This document shows, in pieces, positions 43,599 to 51,641 of a stretch of DNA of 64,000 nucleotides (the first letter of the stretch is position 1; every line of letters starts with the position of its first letter). A model generated the notes under the pieces. The model was not told the origin of the DNA. It saw only the letters and a program-made list of their open reading frames with translations, and made no database searches. A program made the position numbers and the translations under genes. The stretch is from NCBI RefSeq assembly GCF_003151135.1, contig NZ_QEQK01000006.1, forward strand, positions 334 to 64,333. The letters run 5' to 3'. This DNA comes from Abyssibacter profundi (lineage in GTDB: Bacteria > Pseudomonadota > Gammaproteobacteria > Nevskiales > OUC007).

Positions 43599-43873
43599 TC
43601 GTTGGACCCCGCCTGCGTGACTGGGACGATGCCGGTGGCCGCTGGATACTTGAGTTGGGCCTCGGCACGGCTCGCCGCGTAGGTGTTGATGGCGCGCCCG
43701 TCGACCAACACGCAGAACAGCTGCTCCTGTGCTGCCCGGCGGTTGTTGTAGGCGCGGCGCAGGGTGTCTGCCGCTGCGTGCAGGCCTTGAGCCTGGAGCA
43801 GCCGCCGCGCCATGCGGGCGCGGAATGCGCCGGCGCTGTGGGGCTCGATTGAGAACAAGGGTTGGCCGATCAT
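43595..43873 (-). CDS. Small phage protein, unknown
   Basis: 92 residues: MIGQPLFSIEPHSAGAFRARMARRLLQAQG..., then a strand-rich part with FCVLVDGRAINTYAASRAEAQLKYP. A basic helical N-terminus and a short alpha/beta C-terminus. Overlaps its neighbours by ATGA on both sides. No function assigned. Confidence 0.6.
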   Translation of the reverse strand: MIGQPLFSIEPHSAGAFRARMARRLLQAQGLHAAADTLRRAYNNRRAAQEQLFCVLVDGRAINTYAASRAEAQLKYPAATGIVPVTQAGSNE

Positions 43874-44121
43874 CGGATGACCTCCGCTGTGAGTTTCAGC
43901 CGTCGGCCGTCCGGCATTCGGACGAGCCGTTGCTCGCTGTTACGGGTGTGGCGGCGATCCATCACATCGCCGCCAGCGTTGGAGAGTTCGATGGCTGCCC
44001 TCTCGACACTGAGGAGCAACAAGTTGCGGGTATGGCCCTCGCACAGGCGGCCTGCGGGGTGTTGCGCATGCGCAACAGTGCCCGGGGCCGGGTAGGGCTC
44101 ATCGACGCGGTCGCGGGTCAT
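43870..44121 (-). CDS. Small phage protein, unknown
   Basis: 83 residues with no recognised domain. Contains several His and Cys (VAHAQHPAGRLCEGH). Coupled by ATGA to the genes on both sides. Function unknown. Confidence 0.55.
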   Translation of the reverse strand: MTRDRVDEPYPAPGTVAHAQHPAGRLCEGHTRNLLLLSVERAAIELSNAGGDVMDRRHTRNSEQRLVRMPDGRRLKLTAEVIR

Positions 44122-44399
44122 GCGTGGCTCTCCGGCAGAAGGACGCGGAGGAACTGACCAGACGGCGTGATCGCGCGTGCAGCCCCCGGGCGTTGCTCAT
44201 CCAACAGCTCATCCAGATAGTCGATCTGCTGTCGGGCCCACTCGGCATCGGCCCGGGCTGCGTGCAGCTCCGCTCGCAGTGATTCGTTCTCTTCAATGAG
44301 GCGGGTAAGTTCGGCTCGCAGTTGCATTGCGGCCTGCGCGTCGAGCTTGCGGCGGAACCGCGTGAGGGCGGCGCTAGGATGGCTGGAGCGGCCGTTCAT
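44118..44399 (-). CDS. Coiled-coil phage protein
   Basis: 93 residues from ATG at 44399. Residues 20-75 form a strongly predicted coiled coil (LRAELTRLIEENESLRAELHAARADAEWARQQIDYLDELL). First gene of the five-gene leftward unit 43090-44399. The divergent 44433 gene starts 33 bases away, so the two share a short promoter region. Confidence 0.62.
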   Translation of the reverse strand: MNGRSSHPSAALTRFRRKLDAQAAMQLRAELTRLIEENESLRAELHAARADAEWARQQIDYLDELLDEQRPGAARAITPSGQFLRVLLPESHA

Positions 44400-44432
44400 G
44401 ACCGCACCCCGGGTGCTACCATCAAAAGTGCT

Positions 44433-44738
44433 ATGACTGAGAGAGCAAAACCTGAAAAAGACCAGCCACCCCTTGCATGGCCGGTACCAGAGATTTTTCG
44501 CAAGGTGGTTAGGCGTGGTGAATTTCGGGTTGGCGACACCTTGCATTCACAAGCGTCTGCATACGCTGACTGGCCACCGACTGAAGGCCTGTCTGTGCAG
44601 GTTGTCGAGGCGAATGGGGAACAATTGACGCTGCGTGTGCTCCGTTGGCCGGCCGCAGATTCGTCCCTCGTGGTGGTCACCCGTGAGCAGCTTGCTGCTA
44701 CGATCAGTGAAGGGGTTGAACTGCCGGGGGTGGAATGA
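44433..44738 (+). CDS. Small phage protein, unknown
   Basis: 101 residues from ATG at 44433. Looks like a small all-beta protein (SVQVVEANGEQLTLRVLRW). It overlaps the BRCT gene by four bases (ATGA), so the two are probably functionally linked. No family recognised. Confidence 0.6.
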   Translation: MTERAKPEKDQPPLAWPVPEIFRKVVRRGEFRVGDTLHSQASAYADWPPTEGLSVQVVEANGEQLTLRVLRWPAADSSLVVVTREQLAATISEGVELPGVE

Positions 44739-45349
44739 GTGACTCGGATTGGCGACGCGCTGTAGAGCCGGACTACGTCAAAGACGCAGAAATCAATGAG
44801 TTGATCGGGCTGTGCAAAGGCGTGTTGGCCGACGGCACTCTGGTGCAGGAAGAGGCTGAATTCCTGCTGGGCTGGCTCGATGGCCGCTTCCAAGCATCGG
44901 TTAGCTGGGAAGGGCGGATCATCCACGACAGACTGCGAGCGATGCTTGCCGATGGTGAGCTGGACGCAGACGAGCAGCGCGAGTTGATGGAATTGCTCGC
45001 CGACTTCACTCGCGTAGATGAGGCCCACGAGAGTAATTTGCCGACTTGGTTGCCGCTGACTCGACCGGAACCAGAGCTGCTCATACCTGGCAGTGCGTTC
45101 TGCCTGACGGGCACCTTTTCGTACGGCCCGCGCAAGCGTGTAGTGGCCTGCATCGAAAAGGCGGGCGGCCAGTACAAGTCGGGCTTTTCCGCACAGGTGG
45201 ATGTGCTGGTGATCGGTGATCTGTGCACGCCGGCGTGGGTTCACGCCACCTACGGCCGGAAGATTGAAGCGGCCGCGACCGCAAGAGACGAGGGGCACCA
45301 CGTGCTGATCGTCAGAGAATCGCACCTGTTCAACTCGTTGCCTGAATGA
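44735..45349 (+). CDS. BRCT-domain protein with TerB-like helical N-terminus
   Basis: 204 residues. The N-terminal ~105 residues are helical with two acidic repeats (LADGTLVQEEAEFLLGWL and LADGELDADEQRELMELL), like TerB/EF-hand-like modules. The C-terminal ~85 residues form a BRCT domain: GSAFCLTGTFSYGPRKRVVACIEKAGG, VDVLVIGDL. BRCT domains bind phosphoproteins or DNA ends; phage-encoded ones may affect host repair or replication. Coupled to the small gene upstream. Confidence 0.8.
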   Translation: MSDSDWRRAVEPDYVKDAEINELIGLCKGVLADGTLVQEEAEFLLGWLDGRFQASVSWEGRIIHDRLRAMLADGELDADEQRELMELLADFTRVDEAHESNLPTWLPLTRPEPELLIPGSAFCLTGTFSYGPRKRVVACIEKAGGQYKSGFSAQVDVLVIGDLCTPAWVHATYGRKIEAAATARDEGHHVLIVRESHLFNSLPE

Positions 45350-45360
45350 CGTTGCGCGGC

Positions 45361-45816
45361 TCATGCCTGGGCCGCCTTCATCTGCTTGTGCCAGCGGCAG
45401 TCGGAGAGGAACAGCCAGTCGCGGACGGCGATATCGAGGCTGGGGAACGCCCGCCGGTACTCGCCGAATGACATCGACATCCAGTCGTCGCCCGCATGCT
45501 TGGCGCGTAGGCGGTCGATGTCGTCGAGGGTCGAGCGCTGGACGAACAGAAGGCCGTCCGGCGCCAGCGTGAGCAGGTCGCCGTCCTTCAGCTCCACTGT
45601 GTATTCAGCGGGAATTCCGGCCTGAAACCGCCCGCCGGTGATCGTGCACGGCACCCACGGGCTCAGGTCCATGTCCAGCAGTTCGGGCTTGTGCGCGAAC
45701 TTCGGCGTGGTGCGCAGTTGCGTGGCTGCGGTGTGGACGGTAACGGGTACGAAACCCGTGTGGCCGATTAGGGCCTCAAGCGTGGGGCTGAGGGGTGCTG
45801 CGAGTTCGTGTTGCAT
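45361..45816 (-). CDS. CI-controlled phage protein, unknown
   Basis: 151 residues; no known domain. The central part (PWVPCTITGGRFQAGIPAEYTVELKDGDLLTLAPDG) looks like a small beta-barrel. It begins only 10 bases from a TCAAC-AAAAT-GTTGA operator that also occurs ahead of the CI gene, so it is probably repressed by CI in the lysogen and expressed after induction, in the position of lambda's leftward early operon. Confidence 0.65.
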   Translation of the reverse strand: MQHELAAPLSPTLEALIGHTGFVPVTVHTAATQLRTTPKFAHKPELLDMDLSPWVPCTITGGRFQAGIPAEYTVELKDGDLLTLAPDGLLFVQRSTLDDIDRLRAKHAGDDWMSMSFGEYRRAFPSLDIAVRDWLFLSDCRWHKQMKAAQA

Positions 45817-45825
45817 GTTCGGCGC

Positions 45826-45885
45826 TCAACAAAATGTTGAGTTCGAACATAAACGCCACGTTTCCTTAAGTCAACAATATGTTTT
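45826..45885. promoter_or_regulatory. CI-type operators ahead of the leftward early gene
   Basis: TCAAC-AAAAT-GTTGA at 45826-45840 is a perfect inverted repeat. A second, imperfect copy (TCAAC-AATAT-GTTTT) is at 45871-45885. The sequence AACAAAATGTTGA recurs ahead of CI at 46621-46635, so one protein, most likely CI, binds all of them. Confidence 0.65.
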
Positions 45886-45915
45886 GTTTTGGCGGGCGGC
45901 CTGATAGACGGTTGA

Positions 45916-46587
45916 CTACCAGGCGCGTCCGCTAAATACCACGACGCCTTTGATGAATACGTTCTCATCAGCTGGGATGATTGGGTCGGGGTACCTGTCA
46001 TTCACGGCGTGAAGGGTTCCATTGCCGTTCTGATCGAGTTTGAGCTGCTTGAAGGTCGTCCGGTCGCTTGTGGCCAAACGGGCGACAACAAAATCATTGT
46101 GGCGAGGGCTGCGCTCGGGATCGACAAAGATGATGTCCCCATCGCTGAACGTAGGCCACATACTTTCTCCAACCACACGCAGGGCATAAGTATGAGGGCC
46201 GCTTCGAGTTGGATTCGGGAGCCATTCCTCTGCTTCACCAGGCGAATAGGGGTCAAAGGTTGGCTCCCAGTCACCGGCCTGAGTCCAGCTTATGAGTGGA
46301 ACGTCATCGCCTCGCGTGGGGGCTTGCTCCAGCGATGAGTCTAGAGGGTATTCGAGCGCATCTTCACGATCGCCATACTTGGCAGCCTCAGGGTCACCAT
46401 CTAGCCATTCATAGCTGACTCCGAAGTGTTCCTTTACGCGGTACATCTCGGACTTGGCAACTCCGCGACGAGTCCAGTTGTTAATAACGGGCACTTCGAG
46501 GCCTAGCGCCTCGGCCAGTCTGACTTGTCCACCCCTTCCCCCCAGGAGCTCCCGGAAGCGAGAGGCGCGTAACTCTGCACGGTTCAT
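45916..46587 (-). CDS. cI: LexA-like self-cleaving CI repressor
   Basis: 223 residues from ATG at 46587 (a TTG 30 bases earlier is also in frame). N-terminal helix-turn-helix of the Cro/CI type (about 12-60), a linker, and an S24 peptidase C-terminus. The autocleavage site is Ala104-Gly105 (WTQAGDW), the nucleophile Ser142 (GESMWPTF) and the general base Lys180 (TTFKQLKL). It should maintain lysogeny and be inactivated through RecA. It is divergent from Cro and flanked by shared operators. Confidence 0.92.
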   Translation of the reverse strand: MNRAELRASRFRELLGGRGGQVRLAEALGLEVPVINNWTRRGVAKSEMYRVKEHFGVSYEWLDGDPEAAKYGDREDALEYPLDSSLEQAPTRGDDVPLISWTQAGDWEPTFDPYSPGEAEEWLPNPTRSGPHTYALRVVGESMWPTFSDGDIIFVDPERSPRHNDFVVARLATSDRTTFKQLKLDQNGNGTLHAVNDRYPDPIIPADENVFIKGVVVFSGRAW

Positions 46588-46620
46588 AAACGAAGTGTTT
46601 AGTTCACTGCGCGGCAAGTC

Positions 46621-46659
46621 AAAACAAAATGTTGACTAACCATGAAACATGGTGTTGAC
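46621..46659. promoter_or_regulatory. CI/Cro operator region
   Basis: AAAAC-AAAAT-GTTGA (46621-46635) matches the operator near 45826, and a degenerate half with GTGTTGA lies at 46651-46657. Together they sit between the divergent CI and Cro starts, where PRM and PR must be. Confidence 0.6.
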
Positions 46660-46666
46660 TTTCTGT

Positions 46667-46882
46667 ATGACTGAACTGGACAAAGCGATTGAGCATTGCG
46701 GGAGCGCAGCAGCGCTCGCTGACAAGCTTGGCGTCGTGCCGATGACAGTCTCCCAGTGGCGAAAGCGGGGGCGTGTGCCAGCTGAGCGATGCCGAGCGGT
46801 AGAGGAGGCCACGGAAGGTGAAGTCACCCGCTACGCATTGCGCCCGGATGTATTTGGTGACGCACCAGAGGCCGCCGCTTGA
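46667..46882 (+). CDS. Cro-like repressor
   Basis: 71 residues from ATG at 46667; a GTG 18 bases earlier is an alternative. The helix-turn-helix is AAALADKLGVVPMTVSQWRKRG, typical of YdaS/Cro-type phage proteins. No Shine-Dalgarno is visible. It faces CI across the operators and is followed by a strong terminator, matching lambda's cro-tR1 layout. Confidence 0.85.
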   Translation: MTELDKAIEHCGSAAALADKLGVVPMTVSQWRKRGRVPAERCRAVEEATEGEVTRYALRPDVFGDAPEAAA

Positions 46883-46928
46883 TGTCTCCCCGAGTCTCCC
46901 CAGGGCGTTCCATGGCGCCCGCCCCGTT

Positions 46929-46960
46929 GCCGGCCGGCTTACATAGCCGGTCGGCTTTTC
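46929..46960 (+). terminator. Intrinsic terminator after Cro (tR1-like)
   Basis: GCCGGCCGGCT (46929-46939), five-base loop, AGCCGGTCGGC (46945-46955), then TTTTCTTT. It separates Cro from the downstream replication genes, which implies readthrough or antitermination. Confidence 0.85.
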
Positions 46961-47029
46961 TTTGCTCATTCGATCGATCTGCATCGGTCGTATTACCTGC
47001 TGCTTGCCCCATGCCGATGAGGATGTTCG

Positions 47030-47638
47030 ATGTCTGAGCCTCTGCCTATGTCCGGTGCTGGACAGACCCACGTTACGCGCGTGGATGTGCTGGTGTTCTA
47101 TCTCCAGCGCGCTACGGCTGAGACGCGTTTTTCATTGGACGATTTTTCGGAGGCGTTGGCCCGTGCGTACCACGGGCTGGTACCGGAACATGCCCGGTCG
47201 CTCGATCTGGAGCCGCCGCAGGATCGCGGCTCGTACAGCGACTACGCGAAGGCGGTTGGCCGTATCCGTAAACGGGTGCAGCGATACGTGGATGGGTCAC
47301 TGCATCTGCCGGTGGAACTGGAGGAGGCGTGGGTAGCTGCCTTGCCGGATCCGTACCAGCAGGCTGCCCGTACGCGCTTGGCGCGGCGGTATGGCTTTCT
47401 GGCCGCCGAGACACCTCAGACCGCTGCGTGCACGGATGGCGAGGCGGTGGGTCGGGTGATGACCCAAACCGGGGAGTGCTTGAGCGGCTTGTCGCAGGCC
47501 CTGGCCGACGGGGTGATTGATGCGGACGACCTGCGTCGAGACCCGACACTGATGGATCGCATCTTTGACGCGCAGGCCGCGCTAGCGAGTGTGGCGGCGC
47601 GGGTGGCTCAGGTGCAGTCGGGGGCAGGCAATGGCTGA
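47030..47638 (+). CDS. Phage regulatory protein, possibly CII-like
   Basis: 202 residues. The C-terminal half is helical (GECLSGLSQALADGVIDADDLRRD, then AALASVAARVAQVQ), resembling some phage regulatory CII-family proteins; the N-terminal half starts with a cluster of helices (VLVFYLQRATAETRFSLDDFSEALARAYHG). It lies where lambda carries cII, right of cro. The assignment is positional. It overlaps the next gene by eight bases. Confidence 0.5.
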   Translation: MSEPLPMSGAGQTHVTRVDVLVFYLQRATAETRFSLDDFSEALARAYHGLVPEHARSLDLEPPQDRGSYSDYAKAVGRIRKRVQRYVDGSLHLPVELEEAWVAALPDPYQQAARTRLARRYGFLAAETPQTAACTDGEAVGRVMTQTGECLSGLSQALADGVIDADDLRRDPTLMDRIFDAQAALASVAARVAQVQSGAGNG

Positions 47639-47822
47639 TGTCGTAGATCGTGCCCAGGTCTTACAGGATCTGCACCTGCACCAGGCGCTGAGTAATCGGT
47701 GCAGCCCGGCGCAGCGAGTGCTGGTGTGCGGCGATTGCGGTGGCCGCAATGATCGTCCTGATTACGCCATTTGCTCGGACTGCCTCCTGGACCGCCAGAC
47801 GGAGCCGGGGGAGGAGGCGTGA
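47631..47822 (+). CDS. Small DksA/TraR-like zinc-finger protein
   Basis: 63 residues. A single C4 zinc finger, CGDCGGRNDRPDYAICSDC, follows a short helix. Phage TraR-like proteins bind RNA polymerase or act as small regulators. It overlaps both neighbours. Confidence 0.65.
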   Translation: MADVVDRAQVLQDLHLHQALSNRCSPAQRVLVCGDCGGRNDRPDYAICSDCLLDRQTEPGEEA

Positions 47823-48109
47823 GCGAACTGTTCGACTCGGCCCCAGAGGCTGTCGCGGCGCCCGCTGCGATGAAGGATTTACTGCCGGGTTGGCAGCGGG
47901 TGCGTGACACGAATTACTTGCAGAGCCCTTGCGGACGGGTGCGCATCTACCGTTCTGGCCCAATACCGGGGACATCGGGGCAGAGTTACCCCGTGTATGT
48001 GCAGCTGGCCGGCGAGTGGGTCAGTGTGCGCACGTGCCGACTGGAGCTGGCGCCGGCAGCGAGTCTTGCGAAGCAGGTGTTGGAAGAGCTCGCGGAGCAG
48101 CTGCCGTGA
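47819..48109 (+). CDS. Small phage protein, unknown
   Basis: 96 residues starting with GTG in the stop of the zinc-finger gene. Looks like a small beta-rich protein with the segment WVSVRTCRLELAP and a helical C-terminus. It overlaps the VapE-like gene by GTGA, so it may assist replication. Confidence 0.58.
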   Translation: MSELFDSAPEAVAAPAAMKDLLPGWQRVRDTNYLQSPCGRVRIYRSGPIPGTSGQSYPVYVQLAGEWVSVRTCRLELAPAASLAKQVLEELAEQLP

Positions 48110-50382
48110 CGGTTACGTCCACGCACGAGGCGATCGTGCATGCGATCGATCAACTTGCCGCCGAAGGCCTCATCGTCGAGTCCCTGGAGCTGGACAAGCG
48201 CACCTACTGCCCGGTGTCTCGCGAGGTGGTGGGTAAGCCACCGAAAAAGGACACCGGCCGCTATTACGCCAAGTTGATCACGCTGCGCGATGGCGGCTCG
48301 ATGGTCATCGGCTGGTGGAAGAACTACTGGGCCGATACCTGGGGTAAGTTCGAGCCGCCGGACAGCAAGCTTGACCGATCGCAGCTCGAGGAGATCGCGA
48401 AGCATCGCAAGGCGATGGATGCGCAGCGCGCGAAGGACGCCAAGGAGGCCGCCGAGAGCTGCGCCGAGCGGGCCCGCAGACTTTGGTCGCGTGCGCGCGA
48501 GCATGGACGAACGCCGTATCTGGACCGCAAGGGCATCGATCGTATCGGCGCCCGCGTGATGCGGGACTCGCTTGTGGTGCCGCTCTATTCGGTCGAGCGC
48601 AAGCTGGTCGGCCTGCAGTTCATCCAGTCGGATGGCGAAAAGCGGTTTCTGAGCGGCACGCCGAAGCAGGGCGCCTTCTCGATCGTCGGTGAGCTGGATG
48701 TGGATGGCGACGATGTCGTGATCGGCCTGGCTGAGGGCTACGCCACAGCGGTCTCCATCTACATGGCCACGGGCTGGCCGGTGTTGGTGTGCTTTGATGC
48801 CGGCAATTTGCCGGAGGTCGCGGCATTGTGGCGTGAGCAGTACGACCATCATCGGATGGTGGTGTGTTGCGATGATGACCACACCCAGCGCAAGAACCCA
48901 GGCAAGTCCAAGGGAATAGACGCCGCCAAGGCGGTGCGAGGCGCCTGGTGCTGGCCGAGTTTCCAGAATCGCACGGGCCGCACTGACTTTAACGATCTGC
49001 ACGCAGAGCAGGGGCTCGATGCGGTGCGACAGATCGTGGTCGCTGCTGCAAAGCGAGCGCGCGGTGGGCGGTGGCGGCAGCAGTTGACGTATTCCAAGCG
49101 CTCTGGCGGGTACAAGGCCAATCAGCACAACGTCGCGCTGATCTTGGAGCGAGATCCGGCCTGGGCCGGGCTGCTGCGACTCGACAGCTTCGCCAATCGA
49201 ATCGTGATGACGCGCGAGCCACCGTTCGGCGGCACTCGCCGGGAAGTTACCGACGCGGAGCTGAGTGAGATCGCGGCCTGGTTTGGCCACCCGTACAGCT
49301 ACGACATGAGCGTGTCGCAATCACTGGCGGCCGAGACGGTCTCGATGGTGGCTACCCGTTACGCGTATCACCCGGTCTGCGAGTATCTCGACGCATTGGA
49401 ATGGGATGGCGTGCCTCGGGTGGACGGGTTGTTCACTGCGTTTTTCGGAGGGGCAGACGACGACTACACCTTGGCCGTCAGCCGATTGTTCATGCTGAGC
49501 TGCGTGGCCCGCGTGCGGCACCCCGGCTGCAAGGTCGACACGATGGTGGTGCTGGAGGGCTCGCAAGGGCTGGGCAAGAGCTCAGGCATCCGCGAGCTGG
49601 TAGGGCCCGAGTGGTTCATGGACACCAGCCAGCCGTTCGGCGACAAGGACTTTTACCAAGCGTTGGCAGGTAAGTGGGTGATTGAGCTCGCCGAGATCGC
49701 CGCGTTATCCAAGCCCGACGTCAACAAGGTCAAGGCCGGCCTCTCTGCGCAGAAGGACACGTACCGGCCCAGTTACGGCCGCGTCGCGCGTGACTATCCC
49801 CGGCAGTGTGTGTTTGTCGGCACCACTAACGAGAGTGAGTACCTGCGTGATCACACTGGGGCGCGCCGCTTTTTACCGGTGCGGGCCGGATTCGTCGATC
49901 GCTCAGGCTTACGCCAGAACCGAGACCAACTGTGGGCTGAGGCCAGCGTTCGCTACCGCGAGGCCTGCGAACGCGACGAGTCTTGGTGGCAGGTGCCAGA
50001 GTCGGCCCAGGAGGAGCAGGACGCCCGCTATCAAGATGATCCGTGGGCAGTGCCTGTGGCTCAGTGGCTGGCAGGCAAGGGCGGTGAAGAGCAGTACCCG
50101 GCCGAGAACAAGTCCATCACGCTGCGGTATGTGACAGGCCCAGGGCGGCAAGTGCATCGAGCCAGTGTGTCGGACCTGTTGCGGTGGGCGGTGCATGTCG
50201 ACTTCGGCCGGCATACACAGCAGGAGTCTGGGCGAATGGGGCGGATCATGACGCGCCTTGGTTGGACCCAGCGTCGCCTCGGCAAGCAGGAGGCGCCTAG
50301 CCGGCCACGCGTCTACGAACGGCCGGCTGAAGCGCCAGCCCGAGTCTCGGCGCCTGCTCCGGAGGTCGACGATGTATTCTGA
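48106..50382 (+). CDS. VapE/VirE-type phage primase-helicase
   Basis: 758 residues from GTG at 48106. The N-terminal ~320 residues hold a Toprim-type primase module (GDDVVIGLAEGYATAVSI, VVCCDDDHT, GRTDFNDLH). The C-terminal part is a VirE (PF05272-like) ATPase with Walker A GSQGLGKSS (485-493) and the acidic WVIELAEIAALSKPD, VFVGTTNESEYL and TGARRFLPV motifs. This type of protein serves as the replication initiator/helicase of many prophages. The primase catalytic residues appear intact. No separate helicase or DnaC is nearby. Confidence 0.9.
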   Translation: MTVTSTHEAIVHAIDQLAAEGLIVESLELDKRTYCPVSREVVGKPPKKDTGRYYAKLITLRDGGSMVIGWWKNYWADTWGKFEPPDSKLDRSQLEEIAKHRKAMDAQRAKDAKEAAESCAERARRLWSRAREHGRTPYLDRKGIDRIGARVMRDSLVVPLYSVERKLVGLQFIQSDGEKRFLSGTPKQGAFSIVGELDVDGDDVVIGLAEGYATAVSIYMATGWPVLVCFDAGNLPEVAALWREQYDHHRMVVCCDDDHTQRKNPGKSKGIDAAKAVRGAWCWPSFQNRTGRTDFNDLHAEQGLDAVRQIVVAAAKRARGGRWRQQLTYSKRSGGYKANQHNVALILERDPAWAGLLRLDSFANRIVMTREPPFGGTRREVTDAELSEIAAWFGHPYSYDMSVSQSLAAETVSMVATRYAYHPVCEYLDALEWDGVPRVDGLFTAFFGGADDDYTLAVSRLFMLSCVARVRHPGCKVDTMVVLEGSQGLGKSSGIRELVGPEWFMDTSQPFGDKDFYQALAGKWVIELAEIAALSKPDVNKVKAGLSAQKDTYRPSYGRVARDYPRQCVFVGTTNESEYLRDHTGARRFLPVRAGFVDRSGLRQNRDQLWAEASVRYREACERDESWWQVPESAQEEQDARYQDDPWAVPVAQWLAGKGGEEQYPAENKSITLRYVTGPGRQVHRASVSDLLRWAVHVDFGRHTQQESGRMGRIMTRLGWTQRRLGKQEAPSRPRVYERPAEAPARVSAPAPEVDDVF

Positions 50383-50905
50383 GATTGCGCGTGCGCAACG
50401 CTCGGTAGTTTCGCTGGTGGTGGGCCAGCGTCTGCCGGGCAACGTGCGGCGTTGGGTCCGGGGTAGGTCCGGGCTGGGTCCACCTTGGGTCCGGGTAAAA
50501 AGTGCCGGAATCATGGGCTGGGTCCAGCGGTCCGGCCTCCCTCGTGCGCACACGCCCGCCCGCGCACGCACGCGAGACGAACAACCAGCGCTACCGCACC
50601 CCCTATGTGTGCGAGATTTCACCCGGACAACCCGGACCCAGTGCCGTTTAGCCCGTAACGACGGGAAAAAGTGGGTCCAGGTATACCCGGACCCAATGGC
50701 GATTCAGTCGGACCCAGGCAGGACCCGCCTCCATCAAGCCGTTGCCCGCCAATGCCCACGGGTCCTCCCTAGCCGCACGCCATGCGGGCATAGAAAGTCG
50801 CAGTTTTTTCGCAGGCGCGCGGGTTGCCGGATCGGTTCACAGGTCGGGGGCTTAGGGTGTGCGGCGGATGTGATTCACCGTCACATGGGGCGTGGCCATG
50901 GCTGA
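50372..50905 (+). CDS. Doubtful ORF over the repeat region
   Basis: 177 codons from ATG at 50372, overlapping the VapE stop and the terminase start. The translation is Arg/Pro-rich with no recognised fold and mirrors the GGGTCC/GGACCC repeats, so the open frame may be a by-product of base composition. Listed because nothing else is annotated in this 0.5 kb. Confidence 0.2.
   Translation: MYSEIARAQRSVVSLVVGQRLPGNVRRWVRGRSGLGPPWVRVKSAGIMGWVQRSGLPRAHTPARARTRDEQPALPHPLCVRDFTRTTRTQCRLARNDGKKWVQVYPDPMAIQSDPGRTRLHQAVARQCPRVLPSRTPCGHRKSQFFRRRAGCRIGSQVGGLGCAADVIHRHMGRGHG
50454..50765. repeat. Cluster of GGGTCC/GGACCC repeats, possible replication origin
   Basis: GGGTCC occurs at 50454, 50476, 50487, 50520, 50673 and 50760, and its complement GGACCC at 50634, 50689, 50710 and 50721, often extended to GGGTCCGGG/CCCGGACCCA. 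The left part carries the direct form, the right part mainly the inverted form. It lies just after the replication protein gene, where phage origins with iterons are common. Confidence 0.6.
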
Positions 50906-51641
50906 TCGCGAGCGGCTGCTGTCGGGCCGCCAGTTGGTGGCGCAGCTCGATGAGCTGGAGGTCGGTACCTGGACGGCTGCAGCCGTTCGGCGGTGGATCC
51001 ACGAGGAGATTCCGTGTCCGATCGCGCAGCGCGGGCAGAACGGGCAATCGCACCGGTACCGCCTGGTCGACGTGGTGCAATGGCTGTGCGATCGCGCCGA
51101 GCGCGCGGGTGACCGGCTCGAGGCTGGCGACACCGTGCTCCAGATGCTGCGTCGCGCGGCCGAACCGTCGCCTGTCCCCGATCCTGGAGGAATTTCGGCG
51201 CGTGAGCAGGCTTGCGCCGGACTGCCGATACAACAGGGCGCGACAGACTCAATGGGGCGGCCGTCTCTGAAAGATCGCGTCCAGGCTGCAAAGGCCGACG
51301 GACACGAAGACCCTGAGCTGCTGGACCTGCTCATGGAGGTCATTGGGGGTCGAGATCCACGGCACTGGAAAGCGGCCGAGGAAGCCATTGCACTGCGGAC
51401 CAAGAGGAAGCGCGAAGAGGGCAGCCTGGTTTCCGACGATGAGCTGCAACTCTGTCTCGACACCCAGCAGGCGCTGTTCCTGGGCGCTATGCAGGGGCTG
51501 CGGGCGCAGCTCAAGGCGGAGCTGGCCGGCCTGGGCACCGATCTCGAGCGTGGCCGGGCTATCGACCGTGAGTTCGACCGCGCTCTCGAGCGCATGGCGG
51601 ACGCGGTGGATGCCGAGGCGCACGAAGAGGCCTCAGCGTGA
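50898..51641 (+). CDS. Terminase small subunit
   Basis: 247 residues from the ATG at 50898; GTG at 50892 is an alternative start. An N-terminal winged helix (LSGRQLVAQLDELEVGTWTAAAVRRWIHEEIPCP, SHRYRLVDVVQWL) of the Nu1 type should recognise the packaging site. The C-terminal half is helical and acidic. It overlaps the large subunit by GTGA. Confidence 0.8.
   Translation: MADRERLLSGRQLVAQLDELEVGTWTAAAVRRWIHEEIPCPIAQRGQNGQSHRYRLVDVVQWLCDRAERAGDRLEAGDTVLQMLRRAAEPSPVPDPGGISAREQACAGLPIQQGATDSMGRPSLKDRVQAAKADGHEDPELLDLLMEVIGGRDPRHWKAAEEAIALRTKRKREEGSLVSDDELQLCLDTQQALFLGAMQGLRAQLKAELAGLGTDLERGRAIDREFDRALERMADAVDAEAHEEASA

Noticed and set aside
47986-49320. 444-codon leftward frame inside the VapE-like gene
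   Set aside because: Pure shadow of the primase-helicase frame, with His/Arg-rich low-quality translation.
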